64,000 bases of DNA from Ahaetulla prasina (taxonomy: Eukaryota; Chordata; Lepidosauria; Squamata; Colubridae), in assembly GCF_028640845.1 (NCBI RefSeq), contig NC_080543.1:98817825-98881824 (forward strand), written 5' to 3'. Below, piece by piece: positions 34,270 through 44,720 of the stretch (its first letter is position 1; every line of letters begins with the position of its first letter). Position numbers and translations under genes: made by a program. The notes under the pieces were generated by a model. It was not told where the DNA came from and searched no databases. It worked only from the letters and a program-made list of their open reading frames with translations.

Positions 34270-35170
34270 TTGTATGGCTAATGTTGCAGGGAAATGAGAA
34301 GGTCATTAGTGGTTCCACTCCACTATTACAGACCTCAAGCATAATCTTTGCATGCTCTTTGCACCGAGAGGGCTAGAAAAACCAGTATCTTCCCGTCATA
34401 ATGACTTCCAGTTTACAGCCTTCATTTGTTATATTTTCTCAATCGCTGTTGTGTTGAGATTAACTGCATAAATGGTCTGCAGCTGTCTGTTATGAATTAA
34501 GGGAGTTTAATCAAAGTATTTCTAATGTACAGCATAATGATAATACATGGGGGAAGTACTATTTAAGAGATAATGATGGTTTCAGAAGATCACTGTTGTA
34601 ATGTTTAGTGCATATGCCTTCAGCACTGAATTTGTTGTTGCTCTGAATATGCTTAATGGATCAGTGAAAAGCTGCCTAATGTGGGATTGTTTGATGGGGC
34701 TGACAGAGCTGGAATTAGCCCATTGCTGTTTACTGCATACAGCCATTAAGATTAATTGCTGCCAGATAATTTTGACTGTTTTTATCTTCAGGAAAAAGTG
34801 TCACTAATGGGTTTATAAATTGGTTCACTATTACTAATAGTTAGGCCAGAGTAGTCAGATAGAATGTCAGGCACTCATTCTAAAGATAAAGGTAAAAAAA
34901 AAGGTATAAAGCATTCTATGACTTGCTAGTTTTAAGCGATAATGTTATCTAATAACAGACAGACTGATATATGATGCTCGTTAATGCTATTTCCTGGGCT
35001 TTGGGTTGAACCTAATAGATGCTAATAAAGTCTTATTTGATGTCCCATTAAAGAGCTCAATCTGTTTTCTGCATTAATGCACAATGTTGTTTATCACATT
35101 TCCAGTGACTAAAACCTAGACCTTCAATCTGTTACATAACTAAACAGTGCAAAGCCCAAAGCACCTATTT
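34270..35170. other. Repeat-poor stretch, candidate conserved noncoding DNA
   Basis: This ~900-bp stretch has no transposon I recognise and no coding frame. Homeodomain-like sites (TAATTG, ATTAAG, TTAATG, TAATGG) are frequent, for example CCATTAAGATTAATTG near 34742. Such sequence is typical of deeply conserved vertebrate enhancers in gene deserts, but the call is made from composition and style alone. The ORF at 34601-34807 is probably chance. Confidence 0.25.
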
Positions 35171-36525
35171 TTGGTCTTTGTTTAGTATCTCCAAAGCATT
35201 TCTATACAGAGATCAAATGTATATCTGTTTATGCCAGTTGAAATATTATATTCTACTTATCTGCTGTGACAATACTGTGAAAGAACTGAATTGGATTTTC
35301 TTATGTTGTCTAAATATTGTTGTTTAACAGGCACTATATGTTGAGCTTTGCACTTAGCAAAATTAGAACAGTTTTTCCAAAGTGTCCATTAGTTGATTTA
35401 TAAGCCTTTTTCAGTAATCAAGGGACAGCAGGTCTTACATTAAATTTAGCGCTAAACCTGACTTTACACACCCAAGATACAAAGTGTCTTCAAATGTTCC
35501 ACATTTTAAAATAGTGTTTTATTAAGGTTGTTCATTCCTGATGTTGCTATTTTTCTTTTCTTTTCTTTTTTACATAGTGACTCATTTTCAAACATCTGGG
35601 AAGGACATAGTACTCTAAGTGTGTAAAGATGTATGTGAGGGAATGAAAAAAATAATGAGCCTCATTAAATAAACTTGAGATGGGAAGAAGTTGATGGTGA
35701 AGTAAGTGAGAAGTTCAGAAGGGGATTTTTCCCATAGAGCAAAGGGCAGTATGGATGATAAAGCAAAGGACAAAATACTATTTCAGCTGATTTTTTTCAG
35801 GTTTTCTTTGACCGTTTTCCAATATCAATACTTCAATTCTAAAAAAGGATGAATGGTACAACAGAAAAACAAAATAGAAATGAAACAATGGGTTAAAAAT
35901 ATCTGCAGGGACATTCATGGGGGAGGGTCAAAAAAATCCAAATGTCAATCAAGGCTCTGATCAAAGCCCCACCCTTTTTTATACATGTTGCAACATATAT
36001 TTTAAAAATGGGAGCCACTTTGAGTATGTAGCCACTCAATCTTCTTTTGTTTTTTCTGCAGATACTTTCAACATATTGATTTGTTTCCTGTCTGATATTT
36101 ATGATCTGATAAATTTGCATTAATTTGCATGTTCTTTTCCAACTGTAAATAATCATAGAAAAGTTTCTAGCCCATATTATTAGTTGGCCATTTTCTTCTC
36201 AAAACATAGCCGTGGCTTGTGAATAACTTCCAGCTTTTAAAGGCAACCAAGGCAATGGTCATTGGGCTACTGAGAATGTGACCTTGGGAATGCAATAGCC
36301 TCTAGTTTCTTTGTCTCTAGTATTGTTATTTGGAAATGTCTAGTTTAATCAAAATACTTCAAGGATTTTTCAAGAAAGGCTAACATCCTCTGGAATTCCA
36401 TCTGTCATCTGTCAACTCACTGCTAGTCCTAATAATTTTCTAATGGCTGAGAAAGTCAGAGATGTTTTGGACAGTTTTTTATAAATGAAGGAGCTGGTAC
36501 TGTGACATAGCTGGTTAGGTTAATG

Positions 36526-37031
36526 CAGCGGTTCTCAACCTGTGGGTCGGGACCCCATTGGGGGTCGAATGACGATTTGCCAGGGGTCCCCTAAGACCAT
36601 CGGAAATATGGGAAGTATACTTGCGAGTCGAAGACTCGCGCTCCAATGGTTGACTCCACAAGCCAGCTGCAGGCTCTTCAAATCGCTAGCCGAATTCGGT
36701 TTCAGGCGCGATGAATTAAAAAAGAGAGAAATCTTTGCTCTGATGTCTCCCTCTCAAGCCAGCTGCAATTACTCCCAATTGCTAGCCTAATCTGGCTTCA
36801 GGTGCGATAAACTTAATAGGGGAGGAGTCTCTGCTTTAATGCCTCCGTCCTCAAGGCAATCGCAAGCAGTTCAGATCGCTAGCCAATACGGCTTCAGGTG
36901 CGATAAATTCAAAACAAAAATAATTTTACAGTTGGGGTCGCCACATCATGGGGAATTGTATTAAAGGGGTCACCACATCGTGGGGAATTGTATTAAAGGG
37001 GTCGCAGCACTATAAAGGTTGAGAACCACTG
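36526..37031. mobile_element. SPIN-like hAT transposon, non-autonomous
   Basis: The left terminus CAGCGGTTCTCAACCTGTGG and the right terminus (complement of CAGTGGTTCTCAACCTTTAT) match the SPIN family of hAT elements. A perfect 8-bp duplication GGTTAATG lies at 36518-36525 and 37032-37039. The 506-bp copy has no transposase. Inside are three 96-bp repeats (TTCAGGYGCG boxes at 36701, 36797 and 36893) and, near the right end, two units of GGGGTCACCACATCRTGGGG with a third partial one. SPIN is known for horizontal transfer among tetrapods. Confidence 0.85.
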
Positions 37032-37114
37032 GGTTAATGCTTAACAGTTGCTTGATTATTTGTTTATTTAAGGACAACATCCTTAGGGTGTTAGACCCTC
37101 CTTTTTTACTCCCT

Positions 37115-37265
37115 ATCAATCTTAAATAGTAACTGAGTTGGAAGGGACCTTGAAGGTCATCTAGTCCAACCCTCTGTTCACGCAGAAATTTGGGATTCAA
37201 ACCACCGAACTGCAACCTTTCTGATTGACAAGCTCAGCATCTTAGCCACTGCATCACCTAGCCAG
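37115..37265 (-). mobile_element. tRNA-derived SINE with CR1-like 3' end
   Basis: On the minus strand the head has an A-box-like TGATGCAGTGGCTAAGATGC and a B-box-like GGTTTGAATCCC. The 3' part is GGTTGGACTAGATGACCTTC followed by CTTCCAACTCAG, the classic CR1 3' end. A tRNA-derived head joined to a CR1 tail is the structure of a SINE that uses CR1 machinery. About 150 bp long. Confidence 0.7.
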
Positions 37266-37761
37266 GCTCAATCTTCTGAAGCAGGTTCAACCTCAGGAAA
37301 AAGGACTGGCCCACCGTCAGACAATGGATTTCTGAGTGGGCAGTGGATTTGAAATGGCACTTCTGCAATGCCAGTTCAGTACCTGTACCATTACATAACA
37401 GTGCCCCCATGTCTGTTCTGTTTACAATGTTAACTGCCAGGAATCAATTATGGGATTATGGCAGTACAGAAACAGATACATCAATAAACTTAAAGGTGTT
37501 GCTTATCAGAAAAGAGGGAGCAATCTGTTTGAGATCTAAGGCAGATTAACCCTGATTCCAATATTACTATTTTAAGTCTAATTTCCACTGAATTGCAAGG
37601 ATCTGAAATAATCCTGTTTATTGTAGCAATTGTAAAGCAGTGTTTGCATCATTCTAATCCTTAGTCAAGGTGAGAAGGTGTTTAGCAAGCAGCTGCTGGC
37701 TCAGACCTGTGAACTGGCTTTCTTATTATTTACCTAATGACAGACTGTATTTAGTTGAAAC

Positions 37762-38032
37762 CAGTGGTAAAATTCAAATTTTTTTACTACTGGTTCTGTG
37801 AGCGTGGTGTGGTGGGCGTGGTGTGGTGTGGTCTGGCTTGGTGGGCGTGGCTTGGGTGTTGAAGGGAAGGATACTGCAAAATCTCCATTCCCATCCCACT
37901 CCAGGGGGAAGGATACTGCAAAATCTCCATTCCATCCCCTCTTGGGACCAGCCAGAGTTGGCATTTGCCATTCTCTGAACTACTCAAAATTTCCACTACC
38001 AGTTCTCCAGAACCTGCTGGATTTTACCCCTG
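37762..38032. mobile_element. hAT-type MITE (CAGTGGTGAAATCC family)
   Basis: A 271-bp copy with ends CAGTGGTAAAATTC and the complement of CAGGGGTAAAATCC. The target duplication is GTTGAAAC (37754-37761) and GTTGAAAT (38033-38040), 7 of 8 matching. The interior contains a duplicated GGGAAGGATACTGCAAAATC. It is an uninterrupted copy of the family. Confidence 0.85.
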
Positions 38033-38435
38033 GTTGAAATCCATAAGTAGGTTATTTGAGTTGCTTCAATCAAGTTTCCTGTTACATCTAAATACATCTT
38101 TCAGTTTGTATTCCAAGTTGAATTTACCTAAATTTGTATTTTTCAAAGCTGTTCATGAATAGAATAGAGTAGAATTTTATTGGCCAAGTGTGATTGGACA
38201 CACAAGGAATTTGTCTTGGTGCATATGCTCTCGGTGTACATAAAAGAAAAGATATATTCATCAAGGTACAACATTTACAACGCAATTGATGGTCAATATA
38301 TCAATATAAATCATAAGGATTGCCAGCAACAAGTTATAGTCATACAGTCATAAGCGGAAAGAGATTGGTGATGGGAACTATGAAACGATTAATAGTAGTG
38401 CAGATTCAGTAAATAGTCTGACAGTGTTGAGGGAA

Positions 38436-39653
38436 TTATTTGTTTAGCAGAGTGATGGCCTTCAGGAAAAAACTGTTCTTGTGTCTAGTTGTTCTGGTGT
38501 GCAGTGCTCTATAGCGTCGTTTTGAGGGTAGGAGTTGAAACAGTTTATGTCCAGGATGCGAGGGATCTGCAAATATTTTCACGGCCCTCTTCTTGATTCG
38601 TGCAGTATACAGGTCCTCAATGGAAGGCAGGTTGGTAGCAATTATTTTTTCTGCAGTTCTAATTATCCTCTGAAGTCTGTGTTTTTCTTGTTGGGTTGCA
38701 GAACCAAACCAGACAGTTATAGAGGTGCAAATGACAGACTCAATAATTCCTCTGTAGAATTGGATCAGCAACTCCTTGGCCAGTTTGAGCTTACTGAGTT
38801 GTCGCAGAAAGAACATTCTTTGTTGTCCTTTTTTAATGATGTTTTTGATGTTAGCTGTCCATTTGAGATCTTGCGATATGATAGAACCCAGAAATTTGAA
38901 GGTTTCTACTGTTGATACTGTGTTGTCAAGTATTGTGAGAGGTGGAAGTATGGAAGGGTTTCTCCTAAAGTCTACCACCATTTCTACGGTTTTGAGTGTG
39001 TTCAGATCCAGATTGTTTTGGTTGCACCACAAGGCTAGTCGTTCAACCTCTCGTCTATATGCGGATTCGTCATTGTCTCGAATGAGACCAATCACTGTTG
39101 TGTCATCTGCGAACTTCAGTAGCTTAACAAATGGATCATTGGAGATGCAGTCATTGGTATACAGAGAGAAGTGGGGAGAGCACACAGCCTTGGGGGGCCC
39201 CTGTGCTAATTGTACAGGTATTTGATGTGATCTTGCTTAGCTTCACCTGCTGCTTCCTGTTTGTTAGGAAGCTTGTGATCCACTTACAAGTCTGTACCTG
39301 TAGCTGGTTTAGCTTAGTTAGAAGAATGTCTGGAATGATGGTATTGAATGCTGAACTAAAGTCTACAAAAAGGACCCTTGCATAGGTCTTTGGAGACTCA
39401 AGATGTTGTAGGATGTAGTGCAGAGCCATATTAACAGCATCATCTGTTGATCTATTTGCTTGGTATGCAAATTGCAAGGGTCTAACAGCGGATCTGTGAT
39501 GGTTTGCAGGTAGGAAAGCACTAGCCTTTCAAAGGTTTTCATGACTACATATGTTAAAGCAACTGGTCTGTAGTCATTCAGCTCCTTGATGGTGGGCTTC
39601 TTGAGCACTGGGATGATGGTAGAGCGTTTGAAGCAAGAAGGAACATAACACAT
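38436..39653 (-). pseudogene. Rex1-type RT, copy 1 with C-terminus
   Basis: The frame at 38436-39185 runs from LLKFADDTTVIGL (the catalytic FADD box, near 39110) through the thumb and C-terminal part (KFLGSIISQDLKW, FYRGIIESVICTSITVWFG, SKRRYRALHTRTTRHKNSFF) to the stop at 38436. Upstream frames 39151-39477 and 39363-39653 hold [33 protein letters not shown] and STGAPQGCVLSPLL. Compared with copy 2, copy 1 lacks 5 bp near 39168 and single bases near 39480, 39690, 39876 and 39981, which break the frame. Confidence 0.85.
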
Positions 39654-41482
39654 CTCTAGTGATTTATTGAAAATATGGGTGAAGATGGGGCCAATTGGTC
39701 AGCACAGACTTTTAAGCAAGAAGGAGTTATCTTGTCTGGGCCTGGAGCTTTTCCTGGCTTTTGTCTGTGAAATAGGTCCTGCACTTCCTTTTCTGTGATC
39801 ACTAGGGGTTGTGAACCCAATGAAATGGGGTCAGTTGTAGGAGGCTTGGCTGTTGTTGGTGTGTCTGAGATGGGGTTGTGGAGATAGGTGGCTGTAGTTT
39901 CCTTTCAAACCTGCAGTAAAACTCATTCAGGTCATCTGCCAGTTGTTGATTACCTTCAGCCTGGGAAGGAGGTTTGCCATAGCGGTGATATTTTTAAGAG
40001 TTTTCCACATGTTTGCTGGTTCATTTGCTGAAAACTGATTCTTTAGCTTTTCAGAGTAGCTTCTTTTGCTGCTCTGATCTCCTTGTTAGTGCATTTCTGG
40101 CCTGATTGTACAGCATTTTATCACCTTTTCTGTAGGCTTCCTCTTTGGAATGTCGTAGCTGCTTAAGTTTAGGTGTAAACCAAGGTTTGTTGTTCCTGTG
40201 TTGTCAAGTATTGTGAGAGGTGGAAGTATGGAAGGGTTTCTCCTAAAGTCTACCACCATTTCTACGGTTTTGAGTGTGTTCAGTTCCAGATTGTTTTGGT
40301 TGCACCACAAGGCTAGTCGTTCGACCTCTCGTCTATATGCGGATTCGTCATTGTCTCGAATGAGACCAATCACTGTTGTGTCATCTGCGAACTTCAGTAG
40401 CTTAACAGATGGATCATTGGAGATGCAGTCATTGGTATACAGAGAGAAGAGAAGTGGGGAGAGCACACAGCCTTGGGGGGCCCCTGTGCTAATTGTACAG
40501 GTATTTGATGTGATCTTGCTTAGCTTCACCTGCTGCTTCCTGTTTGTTAGGAAGCTTGTGATCCACTTACAAGTCTGTACCTGTAGCTGGTTTAGCTTAG
40601 TTAGAAGAATGTCTGGAATGATGGTATTGAATGCTGAACTAAAGTCTACAAAAAGGACCCTTGCATAGGTCTTTGGAGACTCAAGATGTTGTAGGATGTA
40701 GTGCAGAGCCATATTAACAGCATCATCTGTTGATCTATTTGCTCGGTATGCAAATTGCAAGGGATCTAACAGCGGATCCGTGATGGTTTTCAGGTAGGAA
40801 AGCACTAGCCTTTCAAAGGTTTTCATGACTACAGATGTTAAAGCAACTGGTCTGTAGTCATTCAGTTCCTTAATGGTGGGCTTCTTCGGCACTGTGATGA
40901 TGGTAGAGCGTTTGAAGCAAGAAGGAACATAACACATCTCTAGTGATTTATTGAAAATATGGGTGAAGATGGGTGCCAATTGGTCAGCACAGACTTTTAA
41001 GCAAGAAGGAGTTATCTTGTCTGGGCCTGGAGCTTTTCCTGGCTTTTGTCTGTGAAATAGGTCCTGCACTTCCTTTTCTGTGATCAATAGGGGTTGTGAA
41101 CCCAATGAAATGGGGTCAGTTGTAGGAGGCTTGGCTGTTGTTGGTGTGTCTGAGATGGGGGTTGTGGAGATAGGTGGCTGTAGTTTCCTTTCAAACCTGC
41201 AGTAAAACTCATTCAGGTTATCTGCCAGTTGTTGATTACCTTCAGCCTGGGAAGGAGGTTTGCCATAGCCGGTGATATTTTTAAGAGTTTTCCACATGTT
41301 TGCTGGTTCATTTGCTGAAAACTGATTCTTTAGCTTTTCAGAGTAGCTTCTTTTGCTGCTCTGATCTCCTTGTTAGTGCATTTCTGGCCTGATTGTACAG
41401 CATTTTATCACCTTTTCTGTAGGCTTCCTCTTTGGAATGTCGTAGCTGCTTAAGTTTAGGTGTAAACCAAGGTTTGTTGTTA
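38918..41482. repeat. Tandem duplication, two ~1.28-kb units
   Basis: Unit 1 spans 38918-40195 (1278 bp) and unit 2 spans 40196-41482 (1287 bp). The 9-bp difference is fully explained by the small deletions in unit 1. The breakpoints share CTGTGT (38918, 40196, 41483), a 6-bp microhomology. The units are nearly identical, differing by a few substitutions and the five small indels. Confidence 0.9.
40086..41297 (-). pseudogene. Rex1-type RT, copy 2 (open, 403 codons)
   Basis: An uninterrupted frame containing RT boxes in order: [64 protein letters not shown] (catalytic Asp), STGAPQGCVLSPLL and KFADDTTVIGL (FADD catalytic pair). It runs to 40199, where the duplication junction fuses it to unrelated sequence, so the true C-terminus lies in copy 1. 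It is the best-preserved RT in the window. The upstream end (to about 41482) belongs to the same duplicated unit. Confidence 0.85.
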
Positions 41483-41543
41483 CTGTGTATTCGCAAGTTC
41501 CTTGTAGGTACACATAGGTCTTCACAGAAGCTGACATATGATG

Positions 41544-42308
41544 TTACAGTATCTGTGAGTTCATCCAGGTCTGCAGAGGTATCTTTAAAATATTCAAATC
41601 AGTGCAGTCAAAACATGCCTGTAGCTTTAATTCTGATTCCTCCGTCCAGGTCTTCACTGATTTAATTATTGGTTTTGTGGCTTTAAGTCTTTGCCTGTAA
41701 GCAGGTACAAGGTGAATCATGCAATGATCAGAGTGTCCTACAGCTGCACGTGGTAAAGACCGATAGGCATCTTTTAGTGTTGTGTAGCAATGGTCTAGAG
41801 TATTCTTGCCTCTGGTGGGACAATTGACATGCTGAAAGTATTTTGGTAGCTCTTTCCTTAAGTTTGCCTTGTTTAGATCTCCCAAAACAATGGCCAGTGA
41901 ATCAGGGTGTTTGGCTTCAGCCTCCATGATTTGGTCAGCTAGAGTTCGTAATGCCTTGTTTACACAGGCTTGTGGTGGGACATAAACAGCAATTAGAAGA
42001 AATGAGGAAAATTCACGAGGCGAATAGTAAGGTTTGCAGTTGATAATTAGAGTCTCTAAATTGTTGTCACAGAATTTGTAAATTATATTAAAATCTTGAC
42101 ACCAGTTTCTATTAATATATAGGCATAAGCCTCCTCCTTTCTTTTTACCAGATGTTTCTGGAATCCTGTCTGATCGTTCAATCTGAAACCCTGGAATGTT
42201 CAGGCTGCTATTTTCAATTGATTCATTTAACCAGGTTTCAGAGAAGCATATGACTGCTGAATTGTGAAAATCAGAATAGTATTTGTTTAAGAGGAGTATT
42301 TCATCCAT
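41544..42308 (-). pseudogene. Rex1-type LINE APE endonuclease
   Basis: A 254-codon frame with CFSETWLNESI (catalytic Glu, near 42240), GGGLCLYINRNW, LAIVLGDLNKANL (the GDxN motif, near 41885), NTLDHCYTTL and GHSDHCMIHLVP (the SDH motif, near 41725). This is the target-cutting domain. It precedes the RT and is separated from it by a frame break near 41500. The upstream frame 42423-42710 (M-A-P start at 42665, hydrophobic N-terminus) may be its original start. Confidence 0.85.
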
Positions 42309-42422
42309 CTTATTTGCAAGTGAGCATATATTTGTTAGGAAAATTGAAGGCAGAGGAGTTTTAATGCGAGTTCTTAGCTTGATTAAGATCCCAGATCGCT
42401 TACCTCTCTTCCTTCGTTTCCG

Positions 42423-42667
42423 TCATTTGGTTTTTTTAGTAATCCATGGCTCCGTGGGAATTGCCTCCTCCTGTGTTAGAATCTCCTCCGTGTTTGTAAA
42501 GACAGGCGGGGGTGAGATTAAAGAAAGCTGCTCCTTAAAGAAATGTTCCTTAATTTTTAGCAGATGGTCTTGTGAGTAGGAAATCCGTAGTGAGTCACAG
42601 AGAACAATTAGAAATAAAGAAACAATTAGAGAGCATTTCACTGAGGCAGCCTTCGTCGGCGCCATCT
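42423..42667 (-). pseudogene. Rex1-type LINE N-terminal peptide
   Basis: Starting at the ATG inside the AAGATGGCGCC motif (42665-42667), the frame reads MAPTKAASVKCSLIVSLFLI, then a stretch with CDSLRISYSQ and a Thr-Glu-rich end. It runs toward the endonuclease but is not in the same frame. The hydrophobic start is unusual; I do not recognise a domain. Confidence 0.4.
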
Positions 42668-42671
42668 TGGA
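42658..42671 (-). promoter_or_regulatory. AAGATGGCGCC motif at Rex1 5' end (YY1-like)
   Basis: On the minus strand it reads TCCAAGATGGCGCC, the same 14 bases as 14066-14079. It lies at the 5' end of the element and includes the candidate start codon. A YY1-site or initiator role is inferred from resemblance only. Confidence 0.4.
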
Positions 42672-43070
42672 AGGAGAGGAACCAATGCTTTGTTGCCCTT
42701 TATAATTCATTTCTTTGAAATGGTCAAAACATCACTTAAAAGACAAAGATTATACCGAACCTTGCACAAATTTATGGGAAAAAATGCAGAAAATACATTA
42801 TATTTTGAAAAAACTCTGCAGAACAGTGTATATTAGGTAAATTTTCCAATAAAAATCTAGATTTGAAGTAAGTTGCTTCAAATATACAAACAAATGTAAT
42901 TCTAAACTTTAAAAAACATTTATGCTAGCAGAGAAATTAGGCAAACTGAATTTATAGATTCACCTGTCCTTAAATCAAACTGACTCTATTGGATTACAAA
43001 AACTCTTGAATCCTCCAGCATTTTTAGTGGAAATTCATATCAAAAGGGCTTCCTATTCTGAGATAGAGAG

Positions 43071-43073
<3 letters not shown>

Positions 43074-43121
<48 letters not shown>
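43074..43121. repeat. (GA)n microsatellite
   Basis: A pure GA dinucleotide tract of about 24 units. A short (CA)n tract follows at 43327-43347. Confidence 0.95.
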
Positions 43122-43123
<2 letters not shown>

Positions 43124-43802
43124 CTGTAGATTGAAAGATGATCGATTGATAGATCACACATGCATACAAATTCTGTGCAATATAATCTCCCATTTATCTT
43201 TGCCTTTGCTTTTTCTGCATTTATACTTTACAATATTTGCACTGAAGCTTCAATTTTACATTAAGCAATCCATTTCTGGCAACAACTATAAAGTAAGATT
43301 TTATTCCAAACTGACACACAAAAAAACCACACACACACACACACACAGAAAATCAAAACTCTTACCAGATAGGTATCAGTGAGGCAGGCTTTTAATTTCT
43401 CTTCCTAGCTATCAACAAAACATCTATTTGATTTCAAAACCAAACAAAAATCTAGGGGGAAAACAAACTATGACAGTTTTCTGGATGAAAACTGGACATT
43501 TATTCAACCATTTTAATTCTTACATCACTGTAGTTGCAAAGTAATCAATTATTCCACACCATGTGTTTTCTTCTTGGAATAAAGGAGATATCTAAGTATA
43601 TATTCCACTAACTCATCAACCCAGGAGAATATTATTTCACATAAGTAGCAATTTGATGAGGAAACGAGATTGGTGAAATAAATGATATAAAGATGGAGGT
43701 GTTATGGTTGGAAAGTAGGCATTTTTATATGGCAGAGAATGGGAGCCCCTGGACTTCCAGATGTTGCTAAATCACAACTGCCAGAACCCCATTTCATCAA
43801 CC

Positions 43803-44720
43803 AAGTTTTATTTTATTTATTTTACTTTATTTATTTGTCACAACAGTATATATAAGCATAAGCATGAAATAACTATACGATATATAAGCATATATATAAG
43901 CATAAGTATGTAATAACTACAAAATTGGATAGAATCAAAGGGAACATTAGGACAGGAATGGTAGGCACGCTGGTGCTCTTATGCACGCCCCTTACAGACC
44001 TCTTAGGAATGGGGTGAGGTCAATAGTAGATAGTTTTTGGTTAAAGCTTTGGGGATTTTGGGAAGAGACCACAGAGTCTGGTAGTGCATTCCAGGCATTA
44101 ACAACTCTGTTACTGAAGTCATATTTTTTGCAATTAAGATTGGAGCGGTTCACATTAAGCTTAAATCTATTGTGTGCTCGTGTATTGTTGCGATTGAAGC
44201 TGTAGTAGTCTTCAACAGGAAGGACATTGTAACAGATGATTCTATGAGTTAAACTCAGGTCATGTCGAAGGCGGCGGAGTTCTAAATTTTCTAAACCCAG
44301 TATTTCAAGTCTGGTGGCATAAGGTATTTTGCTGTAATCAGAGGAGTGGAGAACTCTTCTTCTAAAATATTTCTGGACACGCTCAATTTTATTAATGTCC
44401 AAAATGAGGTATGAGTTCCAGACAGGCGAACTGTATTCAAGAATTGGTCTAGCAAATGTTTTATATGCTCTGGTTAGTAGTGTAGTGTTTCTGGAAAAGA
44501 AGCTACGCAAGATTAAGTTTACAACTCTTAAAGCCTTTTTTGTGATGTAGTTGCAGTGGGCTTTGGTACTTAGATCATTTGATATGAATTTGGTTGGTTT
44601 TGCTCGGATTTCCAGTTCAGCAACAGCTGGAAGGACTACAGGATGGTCCCTCATACAGGCATACATAAGATCATAAGTATGTAAATATGAATAAGGTTGA
44701 TGAATGCACATTGGACTGGG
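43803..44720 (-). mobile_element. LINE family A, 3' half, copy 1
   Basis: The tail (TTTATTTATTTGTCACAACA on the plus strand) and 3' UTR at 43803-43990 are followed by the open frame 43992-44711 on the minus strand, 239 codons of the RT thumb and C-terminus (ARPILEYSSPVWNSYL, KIERVQKYFRRRVLHSSDYS, LGLENLELRRLRHDLSLTH, AWNALPDSVVSS). It is 5'-truncated near 44720. The YxDD region is absent. Confidence 0.85.

Larger units (their letters stand above)
38157..42700 (-). mobile_element. Rex1-type LINE with internal tandem duplication
   Basis: Minus strand, about 4.5 kb. The 3' tail at 38157 (AGAAT-type units, TTTTATTGGCCAAGTGTGAT) is shared with 21690 and 26631. Upstream lie the RT and, at 41544-42308, an APE endonuclease; the 5' end near 42672 carries the AAGATGGCGCC motif. 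The RT resembles fish Rex1 (NTGAPQGCVLSPLL-type box). The RT-encoding segment is duplicated in tandem (38918-40195 and 40196-41482), so the order is endonuclease, RT, RT, C-terminus. Confidence 0.8.

Noticed and set aside
38535..40668. Plus-strand ORFs across the Rex1-type LINE
   Set aside because: Antisense shadows of the minus-strand RT frames.
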